From IMG/VR virus record IMGVR_UViG_3300017917_001257, positions 1-50,051 of that record: a DNA stretch of 50,051 nucleotides; one strand, given 5' to 3'. The notes beneath the pieces are model-generated. The model made no database searches and was not told the DNA's origin. It worked only from the letters and a program-made list of their open reading frames with translations. The position numbers and the translations under genes were made by a program. Positions 44,701-50,050 of the stretch are shown here, piece after piece; positions within the stretch are counted from its first letter, which is position 1, and each line of letters opens with the position of its first letter. The stretch is from a virus.

Positions 44701-47076
44701 TGCCATTATTAGTGATCTAGCATTTTGATACCCAACTGATGTGCCTGCTGGTGCAGTAAATGTTGGATCAACTCTTGATTCTATACCAATGTTTAATAAA
44801 TCAATAATAATTTGGAATTTACTATTAATTGCTGATAGTACTGCCGGATCGTTAATAACAGGGAAGTTATCAGTAACATAACCTGTTGCTTGCGTTTCAA
44901 ACGTTGATTTGTTAGTTAAAATTGCTGTTCGAGCATTTTTTAAACTAGTTGCAGCACTTGTAAATGTTGGTTGAACAATAGCCGGTGCTGTTCCTTGATC
45001 TTGGATAATGTCTTTGATTATTGCGGCATTAGCAGTAATAGAAGGTACTGCTTCAAAACCATTCAAGTAAGTTTCATTTCTATACTGCTTAACTGTTTGC
45101 TGATAAACTGTAGTAGGGCTATCGCTGTTAACAATATTAATCATCAAACTTTCTAAATAGTCAAGAACATCTATAGTTGGAGTAACTTCATAACTAGCAA
45201 TGTTTCTTGTTGCACCGTTCCAGTATCTTAAACCGGCATAGACACTTTGGCTGTTTCCGCCGTACATAAGATCATAAATGATGCTCCATGTAATATATTC
45301 GACATCTCGTTTGCAAGTGGCTCTATTATAAGTTAAATTAGGATATTGAGCTCCTAGGAATGCAACTGCTTCTGATTGTAAAAATAGTATGTTGTTTATT
45401 AATAAATCTCTAGCACTCTTCTTGCCAACACTAGTATCTGGTTGATCTGGAAATGACACTTCGGGCATTTCTCCACCATTAATAATTGTAATGATGTTTA
45501 GAATATTTGATTGGATTGATTCTATAACTGCGGCAGGTACTAACGGACCTGAAACTGCTTGTAACGCACTAATATTATCTTGCAAGTCAATTAAAATTTC
45601 GCTCATCTCAGCAGCACTTAAATCAGTTTCTGCTGTTGGGAAATATAACCCTACTTGTATACTTCTGTAGTTACTTTGTAAAACAAGGTCATAGCATAAC
45701 GCATCAATGACTTGACCAATATAAACAGACAAGTTAGCATCGTCATACGAATAAGCTAAGACTTCGTCTCGTGCATGTTTAATAGCTTCGATAGTTTGTA
45801 CTAATTGAGATCCAGTTACTTTATCAGCAGTACCGTTAAAGTAGAAAGTACCTGCACGGATACTATTAAATGTTGTGTTTAGTACAATGTCGTCTTTAAC
45901 AGCGTCTAAAATTAATTGTGTATCTCTATTACATTTGACAGTATCATAAGTAAATCTATTAACATACTTGTTGTTAATATAAGCAATAGTTTCAGCTTGA
46001 ATAAATCCTTTGTTTACTTGTAAAAGGTCAAATGCATCTTGATATCCTTCTACATTAGTATTACCATCAACTAACGTTACGCTTTCAATAGTGCTAAAAA
46101 ATTGGTCAGGTCCAATAGTATAACTTAGTCTTTGACGGTATGGGCCTGGTTCTTGGTTAGCTAATGCAATATAGTTTTCAGCGGCTAGCGCAGCTGCACC
46201 AACGGTCTTATAAGCATACTGCCAGAAACGCCCTTCTTTACCAATCGGAGTCTTTTGTTGTAAATCATCACCGGTGGCTTGACTAACATATAAGTTAACA
46301 GCACTGGAAAATGTTTGGTTGTCAACATAAAATTTAGTTGCAGCTTGCAAGTCGCTTGCACCATTAGGACTTCCGTATCCTTCTAATGGTGCAGGATGAT
46401 CGTTTAAAAATAACTTGCCAGTCATTGTGTCGCCCTTGCGACTTACAACAAATTTACGTTGTACAGCTTCAGTAGCTGTATAGTTTCCAACTAATGTTGG
46501 ATCATAATCTGGATTTCCGTAATCTGGGAAAGTAGGCTCATCTCGGACTTTAAGTACGCTAGTAACTTGTCCAGTGTTACTAATTTGAACATAGTTGTCG
46601 TTTGCGTAACCAACTGTCACCGGTAATTGATCTAATGTAGTCTGCTTAGTAGCGTTAGCTGGAATACTGTTCCATGCATCAACTAATGCTTGGCTTGGAT
46701 CAGCCATGCGAACAACTGTAAATGTTCCTAACGCATCTAAGTTATTTGCTAATCTTGGTGCAAGGTCAGATGCTAAACCAGTACTATCTCCAACAATTCG
46801 AAGTTGTCCATCGTCTGTAGTATTGATAGTTACTGAGCCTTGAGCAACAATAGTTCTAGCAGTAAGTTTATCGCCAGCATTGCTAGCCATAATAATTTGA
46901 TTGCTAGAATAACTAGTTGGAGTATCACCTAATGCAGTAAAATTAATAGCACCTTCTACACCAAAAACGGCGTAAAGTTCAGTAAAATTTTCATTTACTT
47001 TACGGAACGAATCGCGAATACTATCGCCGGTACCATCATTACCTTGTACGCCAATATCGATTATTTGCTTTGACAT
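35704..47076 (-). CDS. Giant tail fibre/spike protein
   Basis: At 3790 residues this is by far the largest gene. The N-terminal block (IDIGVQGNDGTGDSIRDSFR) is shared with the two following fibre genes. Between about 375 and 1910 there are seven copies of a helical module like CYRDVGLIIDAMSIDLITDG. Beta-helix-like segments lie near 1175-1215 (IRIPANVSLRGDEFRRTIIR) and beyond. Next come repeated beta modules (GTGVxxGT type), and the final 125 residues (YADLAEYYEGDKEYNPGVVL) resemble C-terminal domains of other T4-like cyanophage fibres. No frame break is seen. The C-terminal region may act in assembly or receptor binding. Confidence 0.85.
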   Translation of the reverse strand: MSKQIIDIGVQGNDGTGDSIRDSFRKVNENFTELYAVFGVEGAINFTALGDTPTSYSSNQIIMASNAGDKLTARTIVAQGSVTINTTDDGQLRIVGDSTGLASDLAPRLANNLDALGTFTVVRMADPSQALVDAWNSIPANATKQTTLDQLPVTVGYANDNYVQISNTGQVTSVLKVRDEPTFPDYGNPDYDPTLVGNYTATEAVQRKFVVSRKGDTMTGKLFLNDHPAPLEGYGSPNGASDLQAATKFYVDNQTFSSAVNLYVSQATGDDLQQKTPIGKEGRFWQYAYKTVGAAALAAENYIALANQEPGPYRQRLSYTIGPDQFFSTIESVTLVDGNTNVEGYQDAFDLLQVNKGFIQAETIAYINNKYVNRFTYDTVKCNRDTQLILDAVKDDIVLNTTFNSIRAGTFYFNGTADKVTGSQLVQTIEAIKHARDEVLAYSYDDANLSVYIGQVIDALCYDLVLQSNYRSIQVGLYFPTAETDLSAAEMSEILIDLQDNISALQAVSGPLVPAAVIESIQSNILNIITIINGGEMPEVSFPDQPDTSVGKKSARDLLINNILFLQSEAVAFLGAQYPNLTYNRATCKRDVEYITWSIIYDLMYGGNSQSVYAGLRYWNGATRNIASYEVTPTIDVLDYLESLMINIVNSDSPTTVYQQTVKQYRNETYLNGFEAVPSITANAAIIKDIIQDQGTAPAIVQPTFTSAATSLKNARTAILTNKSTFETQATGYVTDNFPVINDPAVLSAINSKFQIIIDLLNIGIESRVDPTFTAPAGTSVGYQNARSLIMANSDFIAQMAEGYLIANASIGYTWDSALFQQNIKDILEGAVYDLIYNTNAASIFKGTQLNTDGYGTDNDFSSAVAYAGTLIITNIIQNIAVGSVFPSVTATQFIDNVTYPGGGIAGTAIGSSFSTVQAIMQGGEGPTQIDPIWANYTTSYVNARRVIDLNKANIAQNTTDWLDANYQGGFNYDEATCYRDVGLIIDAMSIDLITDGTYQSINAGKSYYRNASAKAVAIGSQYKETVDGIAFAKQIAIQVLEQSTATRYQTLVPQIFDNALNASQDSITDLSNNMDTVLSIIQNGVGIAPTPTFGSGIWRIKVSNGGNGYVDQGSPGNNDIIPAKVLVGTGSAAYGSIVRYEPGNTSAEDIIELRLTKPGFFVVGEEIEFGETVRDIHIVIQIESGIYYEDYPIRIPANVSLRGDEFRRTIIRPRDRISQSPWRKIFFYRDSVIDALELGPIDTELDFATDSAIDLGGTSAKIVVTLASGQVPGSWVGKILMDDRPGKTVNSTSASTNRVTTSAPHGYEVGNPLIFTESIGNIVAHRKYYVYDVPTSTTFRICTTTIDPTVFQLADDTGPVTVMRYDRRGKAVVDSVSGNFMNCSVIYPFQDKGTVAAGDWHLYDPINYGRHYLEDPLDINSQAKNNKEIDVLLTNDANRISNLTFQGHGGFAMVLDPEGQIKTKSPYGQVCSSFSQSNNRKRFAGGQFVDGFAGRLRGTIKAVEYDGITGFDFSNLVNGSGYAPLSGSQIYYDVPLTGQTYTATSVNGSTNRITLNSIADLAAGSAIRFSGTGFGGIEPGRLYYINTIYITNEITISLIQSSEPGEVIDLSNGSGSMTMTNGGVNGTANVTVTNGVVTNIIVNQIGEYYKTGEWLTVDNSNLGGTGSGFKIPVLGVTGKGTQITVQGTTNSGLDIRPPQPPCAFFVAGVRYQINDVVRYDQSTATVVLTLDTATPYDAAGVYQNDICSRDVGLILDAVTYDLVIGSNYQTVKAGTSYTRATASVVITNQKTQTLAGLNYAKDLATATLSDPASITSINNSMALVNTIIDQGVSAAPAITYPSVTGLTTTVAEKIKNNIVANKNFITAEIVAYIAASFNLKNYADYSSVKSRRDAGYVVDALVYDIMYGGNSMTYDAALSYFSFGQSYISTTKAICISAMDRLKTIAKQIVLNSTVTKSAGNVETQNTSLPAVLNTDAEYTTIGTLVDIVTDYINDGDFDTPTVRTTPDVANSGAWGALNSTLLTSRTTVLAAKTTIQDSTIEFLNDGGDLTINIEMGGNKSMLANDFAMINDLGYAILCTNGGISEQVSTFTYYCHTHYWANNGGQIRSVAGSNAHGDYGLRASGFDVTEKPDAVKLAYDMVQVARVYKSGQFASEMTPTVGKQALSVFIIGYSYIPPNVSELEIDHSMAGGGITRYEINSIEHTVVTIGGQNVLKLNLSSAGNNGTSSTGLAYALYDGQQVTIRVLQNIKFNEIANVNPTRPSTALQYNDNLADIYRILAYNLNDSTGELLADNVSILQSDSSFNYYKFTTDLTYIGNVDWDFALKIGSVSGNGTTVTVTFAVTQASAPYTVGDYITVQDVVDNSVATNKYNGSFIVTDCSTTYVKYASTVTDTYVSGGYVSNVTQGSRVGDIKLAVLEISQPTVIAQINKGTYVTGWHGRTHRVASYTQPLKIAQGNFVASSWNGGTSVFQVDNVSGTIEIGDIITGTGFNGTQVVSNIVAPISTTGAYTITYTGSGVTTPSGTIIFGIQRNGYLNIDPNPISNIIGDGTTIDALSYVSKVVPTSGLKFVTYNVPYTPSTLPIVDNWYRITGQSNTNYNFWRQISSAVSKTVITVPDVTGLTVGMLVTSLSAGAYIPDGAIIQEVDSVANTFTVSPACWVPSGSIVSSTIVATVASITITNAGSNYTSGAPTITFVGGSPTVAAIATCTVKNGAIDTVTVVSPGYGYQSQPTIVLSYGNGQLTPVLTSSPTITTTATAGTSTNQITVAYTSDPGTFNLNDQASFTATISNGSGGSGTQLNVSAVSNGTIKIGQTVSGTGVTDGTKITAFVSGSNGGIGIYTVDTAHNLTSRAMTSVIRISSFGSKTGPAVIVGSITGTTLTVASVSSGTLAIGQKITGTGVSDGTYITAGSGTSWTVSKSQTVGSGTTITASYSVTLNIPTLASAPTTSAWYEILGNTNPLYNGLYYCVKSTVSTITLSYPYDPGTWSTSTVTTIDRVSTNASSATLGFSKPFPTATATTLRLGYPKGADAQITVRISTCRATGHDFLDIGTGGYSTTNYPYQIYGNPVQSKQQSQEVVEDGVGRVFYVTSDQNGIFRVGRFFTVDQGTGTVTFSASIALSNLDGLGFKRGVVVSEFSTDSSMTNNAPEIVPVQSAIRGYIDKRLGLDHGGGPVPLNNLIGPGYLALNGSLTMKGNMNMGTFAITNVATPLVTDSGTNAANKLYVDTSVAAFDEFKELRDVQWTNLAEGEIPVYDQSTFFSATGGLANGTTVTLNFAPQATAPFPIGSIIVVSGITPSSYNGTYVVKSCETNSVSYSSDITATYTSGGVIRANKWRNISLPTDNTTSDVLLTYNGTTGKITSAIQASKIINSMVSPTAAIAQSKLSMNAAGLRASAAGIAQADLGLASFKDTEFGATNGWIYLKDSTSASTGIVYSKLQYASQATVLGRGKTAGTGPVGEISFADIIAGGDGIKNANFGGGASALTGYVMLVNYDGTSTNNNSYSIVGTTVTGEQSKVVRTDSNGNIVTNTGYISGTSVRVSGTKLIDVNTGTNAVQYYAPGGYNFLSTTGSLATNTIITVNGGTLDVSATNALLKTKTLSAGTYSDGGTITGAWQLSSSSSLDLTPGSDFKTTKINAGSETTDGTIQGRWTLTGASRLQATYADLAEYYEGDKEYNPGVVLVFGGEKEVTTTGQMNDTRVAGVVTTNPAYIMNGEQTGIKVCIALAGRVPCWVVGRVKKGDLLTTASTHGCAMKANNPTLGAIIGKALEDKDTGEAGVIQIAVGRA

Positions 47077-47081
47077 TTATT

Positions 47082-47405
47082 TTATACTCCGAAACTTGAG
47101 CCGCATCCGCAGGTTGTAACTGCGTTGGGATTTTTAATTGTAAATTGAGAGCCCATAAGCTCTTCTTTGTAGTCTATTTCTGCACCTTGTAGATATGTCA
47201 TACTCATGCTATCTACAAGAACTTTAAACTCGCCTAGGGGAATTTCAAAATCATCTTCGTTAATTTCTTCGTCAAATGTAAATCCATAACTAAACCCGCT
47301 ACATCCGCCGCCTTGTACAAATGTACGTAATGCTAACTTAGGATTGCCTTCTTCATATAGCAAGTCCTTGATTTTTTCTTTTGCTGATTCTGAAATTGTG
47401 ATCAC
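47082..47405 (-). CDS. erpA: A-type Fe-S carrier (ErpA/IscA-like)
   Basis: The 107-residue protein has the three conserved Cys: C35 in [10 protein letters not shown] and C99/C101 in TTCGCGSSF. These proteins take Fe-S clusters from the assembly scaffold to target enzymes. The start is GTG at 47405, with GAGGG six bases before it. A CTAAATA late motif lies 19 bases further up, so it may be expressed late with the giant fibre gene, which begins five bases after its stop. Phage-borne A-type carriers are known in marine phages. Confidence 0.93.
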   Translation of the reverse strand: MITISESAKEKIKDLLYEEGNPKLALRTFVQGGGCSGFSYGFTFDEEINEDDFEIPLGEFKVLVDSMSMTYLQGAEIDYKEELMGSQFTIKNPNAVTTCGCGSSFGV

Positions 47406-47423
47406 TTTTTGCCCTCGATATCA

Positions 47424-47430
47424 TATTTAG
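47424..47430 (-). promoter_or_regulatory. Late promoter, CTAAATA, of erpA and fibre genes
   Basis: GCTAAATA on the minus strand in the divergent gap; predicted start near 47418 gives a 13-base leader with GAGGG before the GTG. Confidence 0.5.
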
Positions 47431-47466
47431 CAAAACATTTTTATAACCTTAATGTAAATACAATAT

Positions 47467-47763
47467 ATGTTTATTGGACAAGAATACGCACAAACTAGTC
47501 ATTATCGTACTAGCAAGTATGGTACTGTACACGCTTACCTTCGTAAAAAGACAGTATTAATATTCCAATGTGATTGCTGCGGTGGTATGTTTAAGCGAGA
47601 CAAAGGAAACATGGATCCTAAGCGATTAAACAATACAGTTTATCATGTTTGTGGAAATTGCGATGCTAAAAAGTTTGCACAAAGCAAGGGCGTTGAAGCC
47701 CGTAAAGTTTGGGATATGCCTGTTAGTAGTCTTAAGACGATAGACCAGCTCGACCCGAAATAA
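47467..47763 (+). CDS. Zinc-finger phage protein
   Basis: The 98-residue plus-strand protein has two Cys pairs (CDCC and, 30 residues later, CGNC) with MDPKRLNN between them, then KKFAQSKGVEARKVWDMP. This fits a small zinc-binding family I recall from T4-like cyanophages. The Cys pairs would bind one zinc. No ribosome site is seen, and a TGTAAATA motif (47453-47460) would place the transcript start on or next to the ATG, so it may be leaderless. The last 32 bases overlap the superoxide dismutase gene tail to tail. Confidence 0.75.
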   Translation: MFIGQEYAQTSHYRTSKYGTVHAYLRKKTVLIFQCDCCGGMFKRDKGNMDPKRLNNTVYHVCGNCDAKKFAQSKGVEARKVWDMPVSSLKTIDQLDPK

Positions 47764-48289
47764 CATCCCAGTTAATGATTTTCCACTGGTTATTTAGGTA
47801 TCCTTTTTTATCAGCTTGATAGTCTAATACCCAAGCATGTTCCCACCAATCTATTATTAATACAACATCCATTTTAATTTCGTGATTTTTAATTGTTTTA
47901 ATTTTTCCATCACGTGCTAGATAAACCCACCCACTTCCTTGGATACCCATTGCTGTTTTTTCAAATTCTTTTTTAAAGTTGTTAAAATCTTTAAAATGTT
48001 TGTTAATAAATTCTGCGGCTGATCCAGTTGGATTGTTAGTTCCACGTGGTGCTTGAAATTGCGTAAAATAAAGATCGTGCAAAAATGCGCCTGCTTCGTT
48101 GAAATCTGGATCACCTTCTCCAGCATTATAACGGTCTACGTATGCTTTGTATAACTTGCCGTAATGATAATCTAAGGATTGTTTGCTCAAACTGCGGCCA
48201 AGTTCGGTTTTTCCGTAAGGCAATGGTGTTTGTTTTAAAGTTTTAGAAGTTTTACCTTCATTTACAACGTATTTGATAAAATTAAACAT
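47732..48289 (-). CDS. sodB: Fe/Mn superoxide dismutase with N-terminal extension
   Basis: The 185-residue protein has all four metal ligands of the Fe/Mn family: H42 (LDYHYGKLYKAYV), H71 (GAFLHDLYF), D147 and H151 (DWWEHAWVLDYQ). GSGWVYLARDG also fits. The usual protein begins at about LPYGKTELG (residue 23), so the first 20 residues (MFNFIKYVVNEGKTSKTLKQ) are an addition that resembles the leaders on putative packaged proteins. The enzyme would remove superoxide. Metal choice cannot be read with certainty. A folded intergenic element lies directly upstream. Confidence 0.92.
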   Translation of the reverse strand: MFNFIKYVVNEGKTSKTLKQTPLPYGKTELGRSLSKQSLDYHYGKLYKAYVDRYNAGEGDPDFNEAGAFLHDLYFTQFQAPRGTNNPTGSAAEFINKHFKDFNNFKKEFEKTAMGIQGSGWVYLARDGKIKTIKNHEIKMDVVLIIDWWEHAWVLDYQADKKGYLNNQWKIINWDVISGRAGLSS

Positions 48290-48304
48290 GGTCCTATATT
48301 TACC

Positions 48305-48312
48305 TATAAATA
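48305..48312 (+). promoter_or_regulatory. Perfect T4-type late promoter TATAAATA
   Basis: Exact match to the T4 late consensus on the plus strand. The start expected about six bases after it (48318) falls at the first bases of the folded element that follows. No plus-strand gene lies downstream until 49391. Confidence 0.55.
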
Positions 48313-48315
48313 TCT

Positions 48316-48417
48316 TGTCAAGCGGTCAACAGGGCATCCAAGGATCCTCAAGTTACTACTTTCCCTGTTTTTGGGTAGCACAGCCAACGTGAGCAAGAGG
48401 CAAATTGGCGCTTGACA
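48316..48417 (+). ncRNA. Candidate structured RNA, about 100 bases
   Basis: The ends pair perfectly over nine bases (TGTCAAGCG, 48316-48324, with CGCTTGACA, 48409-48417). Inside are a seven-pair stem (AACAGGG, 48328-48334, with CCCTGTT, 48363-48369) and a shorter one (CCAA, 48384-48387, with TTGG, 48405-48408), so a three-way junction can form. The exact late promoter just upstream favours a plus-strand RNA starting at the outer stem. Alternatively it is the leader of the superoxide dismutase mRNA on the minus strand, since such pairing works on both. It is no tRNA: the T-loop and anticodon arm are missing. I do not recognise a known riboswitch. Confidence 0.5.
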
Positions 48418-48418
48418 C

Positions 48419-49339
48419 TTAGAATTTTAAATCAACGTATGATTGTCTATAGTCATCAAACTTAGGAAATAAATTATACGTTGATAGTTTGTCTTTTAGT
48501 AATCTATACTGATTAATAGTCATGTTACCCCAAGCTCGATGATTAATGCTTACCCATGCATGGGTGTGATGCGTTCCAATTCTTTCAAAAAAGAAATTAA
48601 AATCCTCTTCGCTATTACAGTCACGTAGCATAGGATTGCCCCAGTCTTCGGGAACGGTATACATTTGATGATACTGATCAAAACTTCCTATTTTTTCTAA
48701 CCATAACAAGTATAAGATAAATTCACTTTTAATTTTCGAAGCAGATTTAAACCATGACGCAAAATTTAATTCACCGCCAAAATTATTAATTAATGACCTA
48801 ACTGCACTAGTATCTACAAACATCGGCGTACACATTGCCATAGTTTCTTTATTTGGTTCTTTAGATTCAATTCCTAATTTTGAAGAATAATCATTCCAAA
48901 TATCCATCGGCATTACAAAGTGTCCGGGTCTTGCTGGAACTTTTTCACAATCGTATGTTGTTGGTGTCCAATCTTGTATTAAAAAATTTTGACTATCTAA
49001 TATTAGATACTGAGATGTTTTTATTTTTAATGATATAAACAATTTTAATACCTGTTGTGTTTCCCACCCAACTGCCCAAGGATTTAGTTGATGTGGAACC
49101 CATTGATTCCAGTGAGCAACAAATTCTTGTTTTGTAAAAATTGTTAAATTGTGATTTTGATAATAGTGTCTGATGTTTTTATTAAAGTAGTCAAACCAAG
49201 TACTAGTGTCTTCTTCGTTTACAATAATGTATATAGGACACGATTTATCAAGAAAATTAAAGATACCCTGTCCTTGTAGCTCTAACATAGGTAGGTCTCT
49301 AATACAACTTACAGTAATAATTGACGTTTTTTGATTCAT
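48419..49339 (-). CDS. Glycosyltransferase-like protein (DUF6492 type)
   Basis: The 306-residue protein starts with a Rossmann-like strand (TSIITVSCIRDLPMLELQ) and has YLILDSQNFLI in place of a DxD site, in the pattern of DUF6492 proteins, which resemble nucleotide-sugar glycosyltransferases. Only one Asp of the usual pair is evident, so activity is uncertain. A late-type ATTAAATA motif lies 17 bases upstream. It may modify a virion protein, DNA or host glycan; a UDP-sugar dehydrogenase is encoded elsewhere in the window. Confidence 0.6.
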   Translation of the reverse strand: MNQKTSIITVSCIRDLPMLELQGQGIFNFLDKSCPIYIIVNEEDTSTWFDYFNKNIRHYYQNHNLTIFTKQEFVAHWNQWVPHQLNPWAVGWETQQVLKLFISLKIKTSQYLILDSQNFLIQDWTPTTYDCEKVPARPGHFVMPMDIWNDYSSKLGIESKEPNKETMAMCTPMFVDTSAVRSLINNFGGELNFASWFKSASKIKSEFILYLLWLEKIGSFDQYHQMYTVPEDWGNPMLRDCNSEEDFNFFFERIGTHHTHAWVSINHRAWGNMTINQYRLLKDKLSTYNLFPKFDDYRQSYVDLKF

Positions 49340-49355
49340 TTTTAATATAGTAGCA

Positions 49356-49363
49356 TATTTAAT
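49356..49363 (-). promoter_or_regulatory. Possible late promoter, ATTAAATA
   Basis: Minus-strand octamer directly abutting the plus-strand octamer at 49364-49371. Predicted start near 49350, 11 bases before the ATG of the glycosyltransferase-like gene. Confidence 0.4.
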
Positions 49364-49371
49364 AATAAATA
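49364..49371 (+). promoter_or_regulatory. Possible late promoter, AATAAATA
   Basis: Plus-strand octamer seven of eight like T4 TATAAATA. Predicted start near 49377; the gene start at 49391 is preceded by AAGGAG. Confidence 0.5.
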
Positions 49372-49390
49372 ATTGACAAGGAGAATCATT

Positions 49391-49618
49391 ATGATTAAAT
49401 TTTTCAAGAAACTATTTGGTAGTAAATCAGAGGCAACACAACCAGAGGCAGCACCTTACAAAGTTGAAACTCCAGAACCATCACCAATAGTCGAACAAGC
49501 AACGCAGGCAGCAGTTGAGTCAATTGCAAAGCCGGCTAAAGCTAAAAAGCCAGCAGGCGCAAAAAAAGCTTCAAGTGGACAAAAGAAACCACGCAAGCCA
49601 AAAGCACCAAAGGCTTAA
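49391..49618 (+). CDS. Small basic Lys/Ala/Pro-rich protein
   Basis: The 75-residue protein has an amphipathic basic start (MIKFFKKLFGSKSE), an acidic Pro-rich middle, and a tail rich in Lys, Ala and Pro (from AKPAKAKKPAGAKK on) like the tails of histone H1-type bacterial proteins. DNA or RNA binding is likely from charge alone. An ATG at 49373 would add six residues, but 49391 has AAGGAG seven bases ahead. It has its own late-type promoter and a strong terminator. Confidence 0.7.
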   Translation: MIKFFKKLFGSKSEATQPEAAPYKVETPEPSPIVEQATQAAVESIAKPAKAKKPAGAKKASSGQKKPRKPKAPKA

Positions 49619-49622
49619 CATC

Positions 49623-49651
49623 CAGTTTGAATCATATAATGTAACAAACTG
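49623..49651 (+). repeat. Small inverted repeat in the 3' region
   Basis: CAGTTTG (49623-49629) and CAAACTG (49645-49651) can pair over seven bases around a 15-base loop, directly before the terminator. It could protect the mRNA 3' end. Confidence 0.45.
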
Positions 49652-49652
49652 A

Positions 49653-49675
49653 AAGGGCCTATAAGGCCCTTTTTT
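49653..49675 (+). terminator. Rho-independent terminator of the small basic protein gene
   Basis: AAGGGCCT, loop ATA, AGGCCCTT with six Ts from 49670. It ends two bases before the stop codon of the converging minus-strand gene. Confidence 0.9.
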
Positions 49676-49676
49676 G

Positions 49677-49868
49677 TTAATCAAACTTCTTTAATTTTTG
49701 AGAAGTTTGCTCCATTTCGTCTTTAATCTTAAGTTTCTTTTTCTTAAGTGCTTCGACTTTAAAATCGTCTGTGTGGTGCTCGTATAATTCTTTAATTTCT
49801 TTATCTAATTCATCATGTTTTTCACGTAGTGATTCAAGATGATGTATTAGTTTTTCTCTAGTCATCAT
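49677..49868 (-). CDS. DUF465/YdcH-like small coiled-coil protein
   Basis: The 63-residue helical protein (MMTREKLIHHLESLREKHDE and later LKKKKLKIKDEMEQ) fits the DUF465/YdcH pattern of short coiled-coil proteins, also found in T4-like phages. A longer frame from 49967 exists, but ATG 49868 overlaps the stop of the upstream gene as ATGA, the usual coupling in this genome. Function unknown. Confidence 0.7.
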   Translation of the reverse strand: MMTREKLIHHLESLREKHDELDKEIKELYEHHTDDFKVEALKKKKLKIKDEMEQTSQKLKKFD

Positions 49869-50050
49869 GCGATTCCCTTCATTTGCTTGTACAACTCCAT
49901 ACTGGCGAGGTTCTTGCCTTTGCTTTCGCACATTATGTCGAACTTGTTTGTGAAACTTATTGCCCAATTATTAACTTCCTTGTTCCAATAAAAGTCAGAG
50001 TGTGCTCTGAGCTTTTGTTTTTTGTATCCTTCTAAAAGCAAAGACTCCAT
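49865..50050 (-). CDS. Conserved-looking phage protein at the right edge
   Basis: The 61-residue reading starts at ATG 50050, one base from the window edge, so the true start may lie outside. It contains DFYWNKEVNNWAISFTNKFD and ends ASMELYKQMKGIA. I recall similar small proteins in T4-like phages but no function. It is coupled to the DUF465-like gene by an ATGA overlap. Confidence 0.6.
   Translation of the reverse strand: MESLLLEGYKKQKLRAHSDFYWNKEVNNWAISFTNKFDIMCESKGKNLASMELYKQMKGIA

Noticed and set aside
48316-48417. tRNA or tmRNA in the folded gap
   Set aside because: No T-loop, anticodon arm or CCA-type acceptor end is seen; the stems do not have tRNA sizes.
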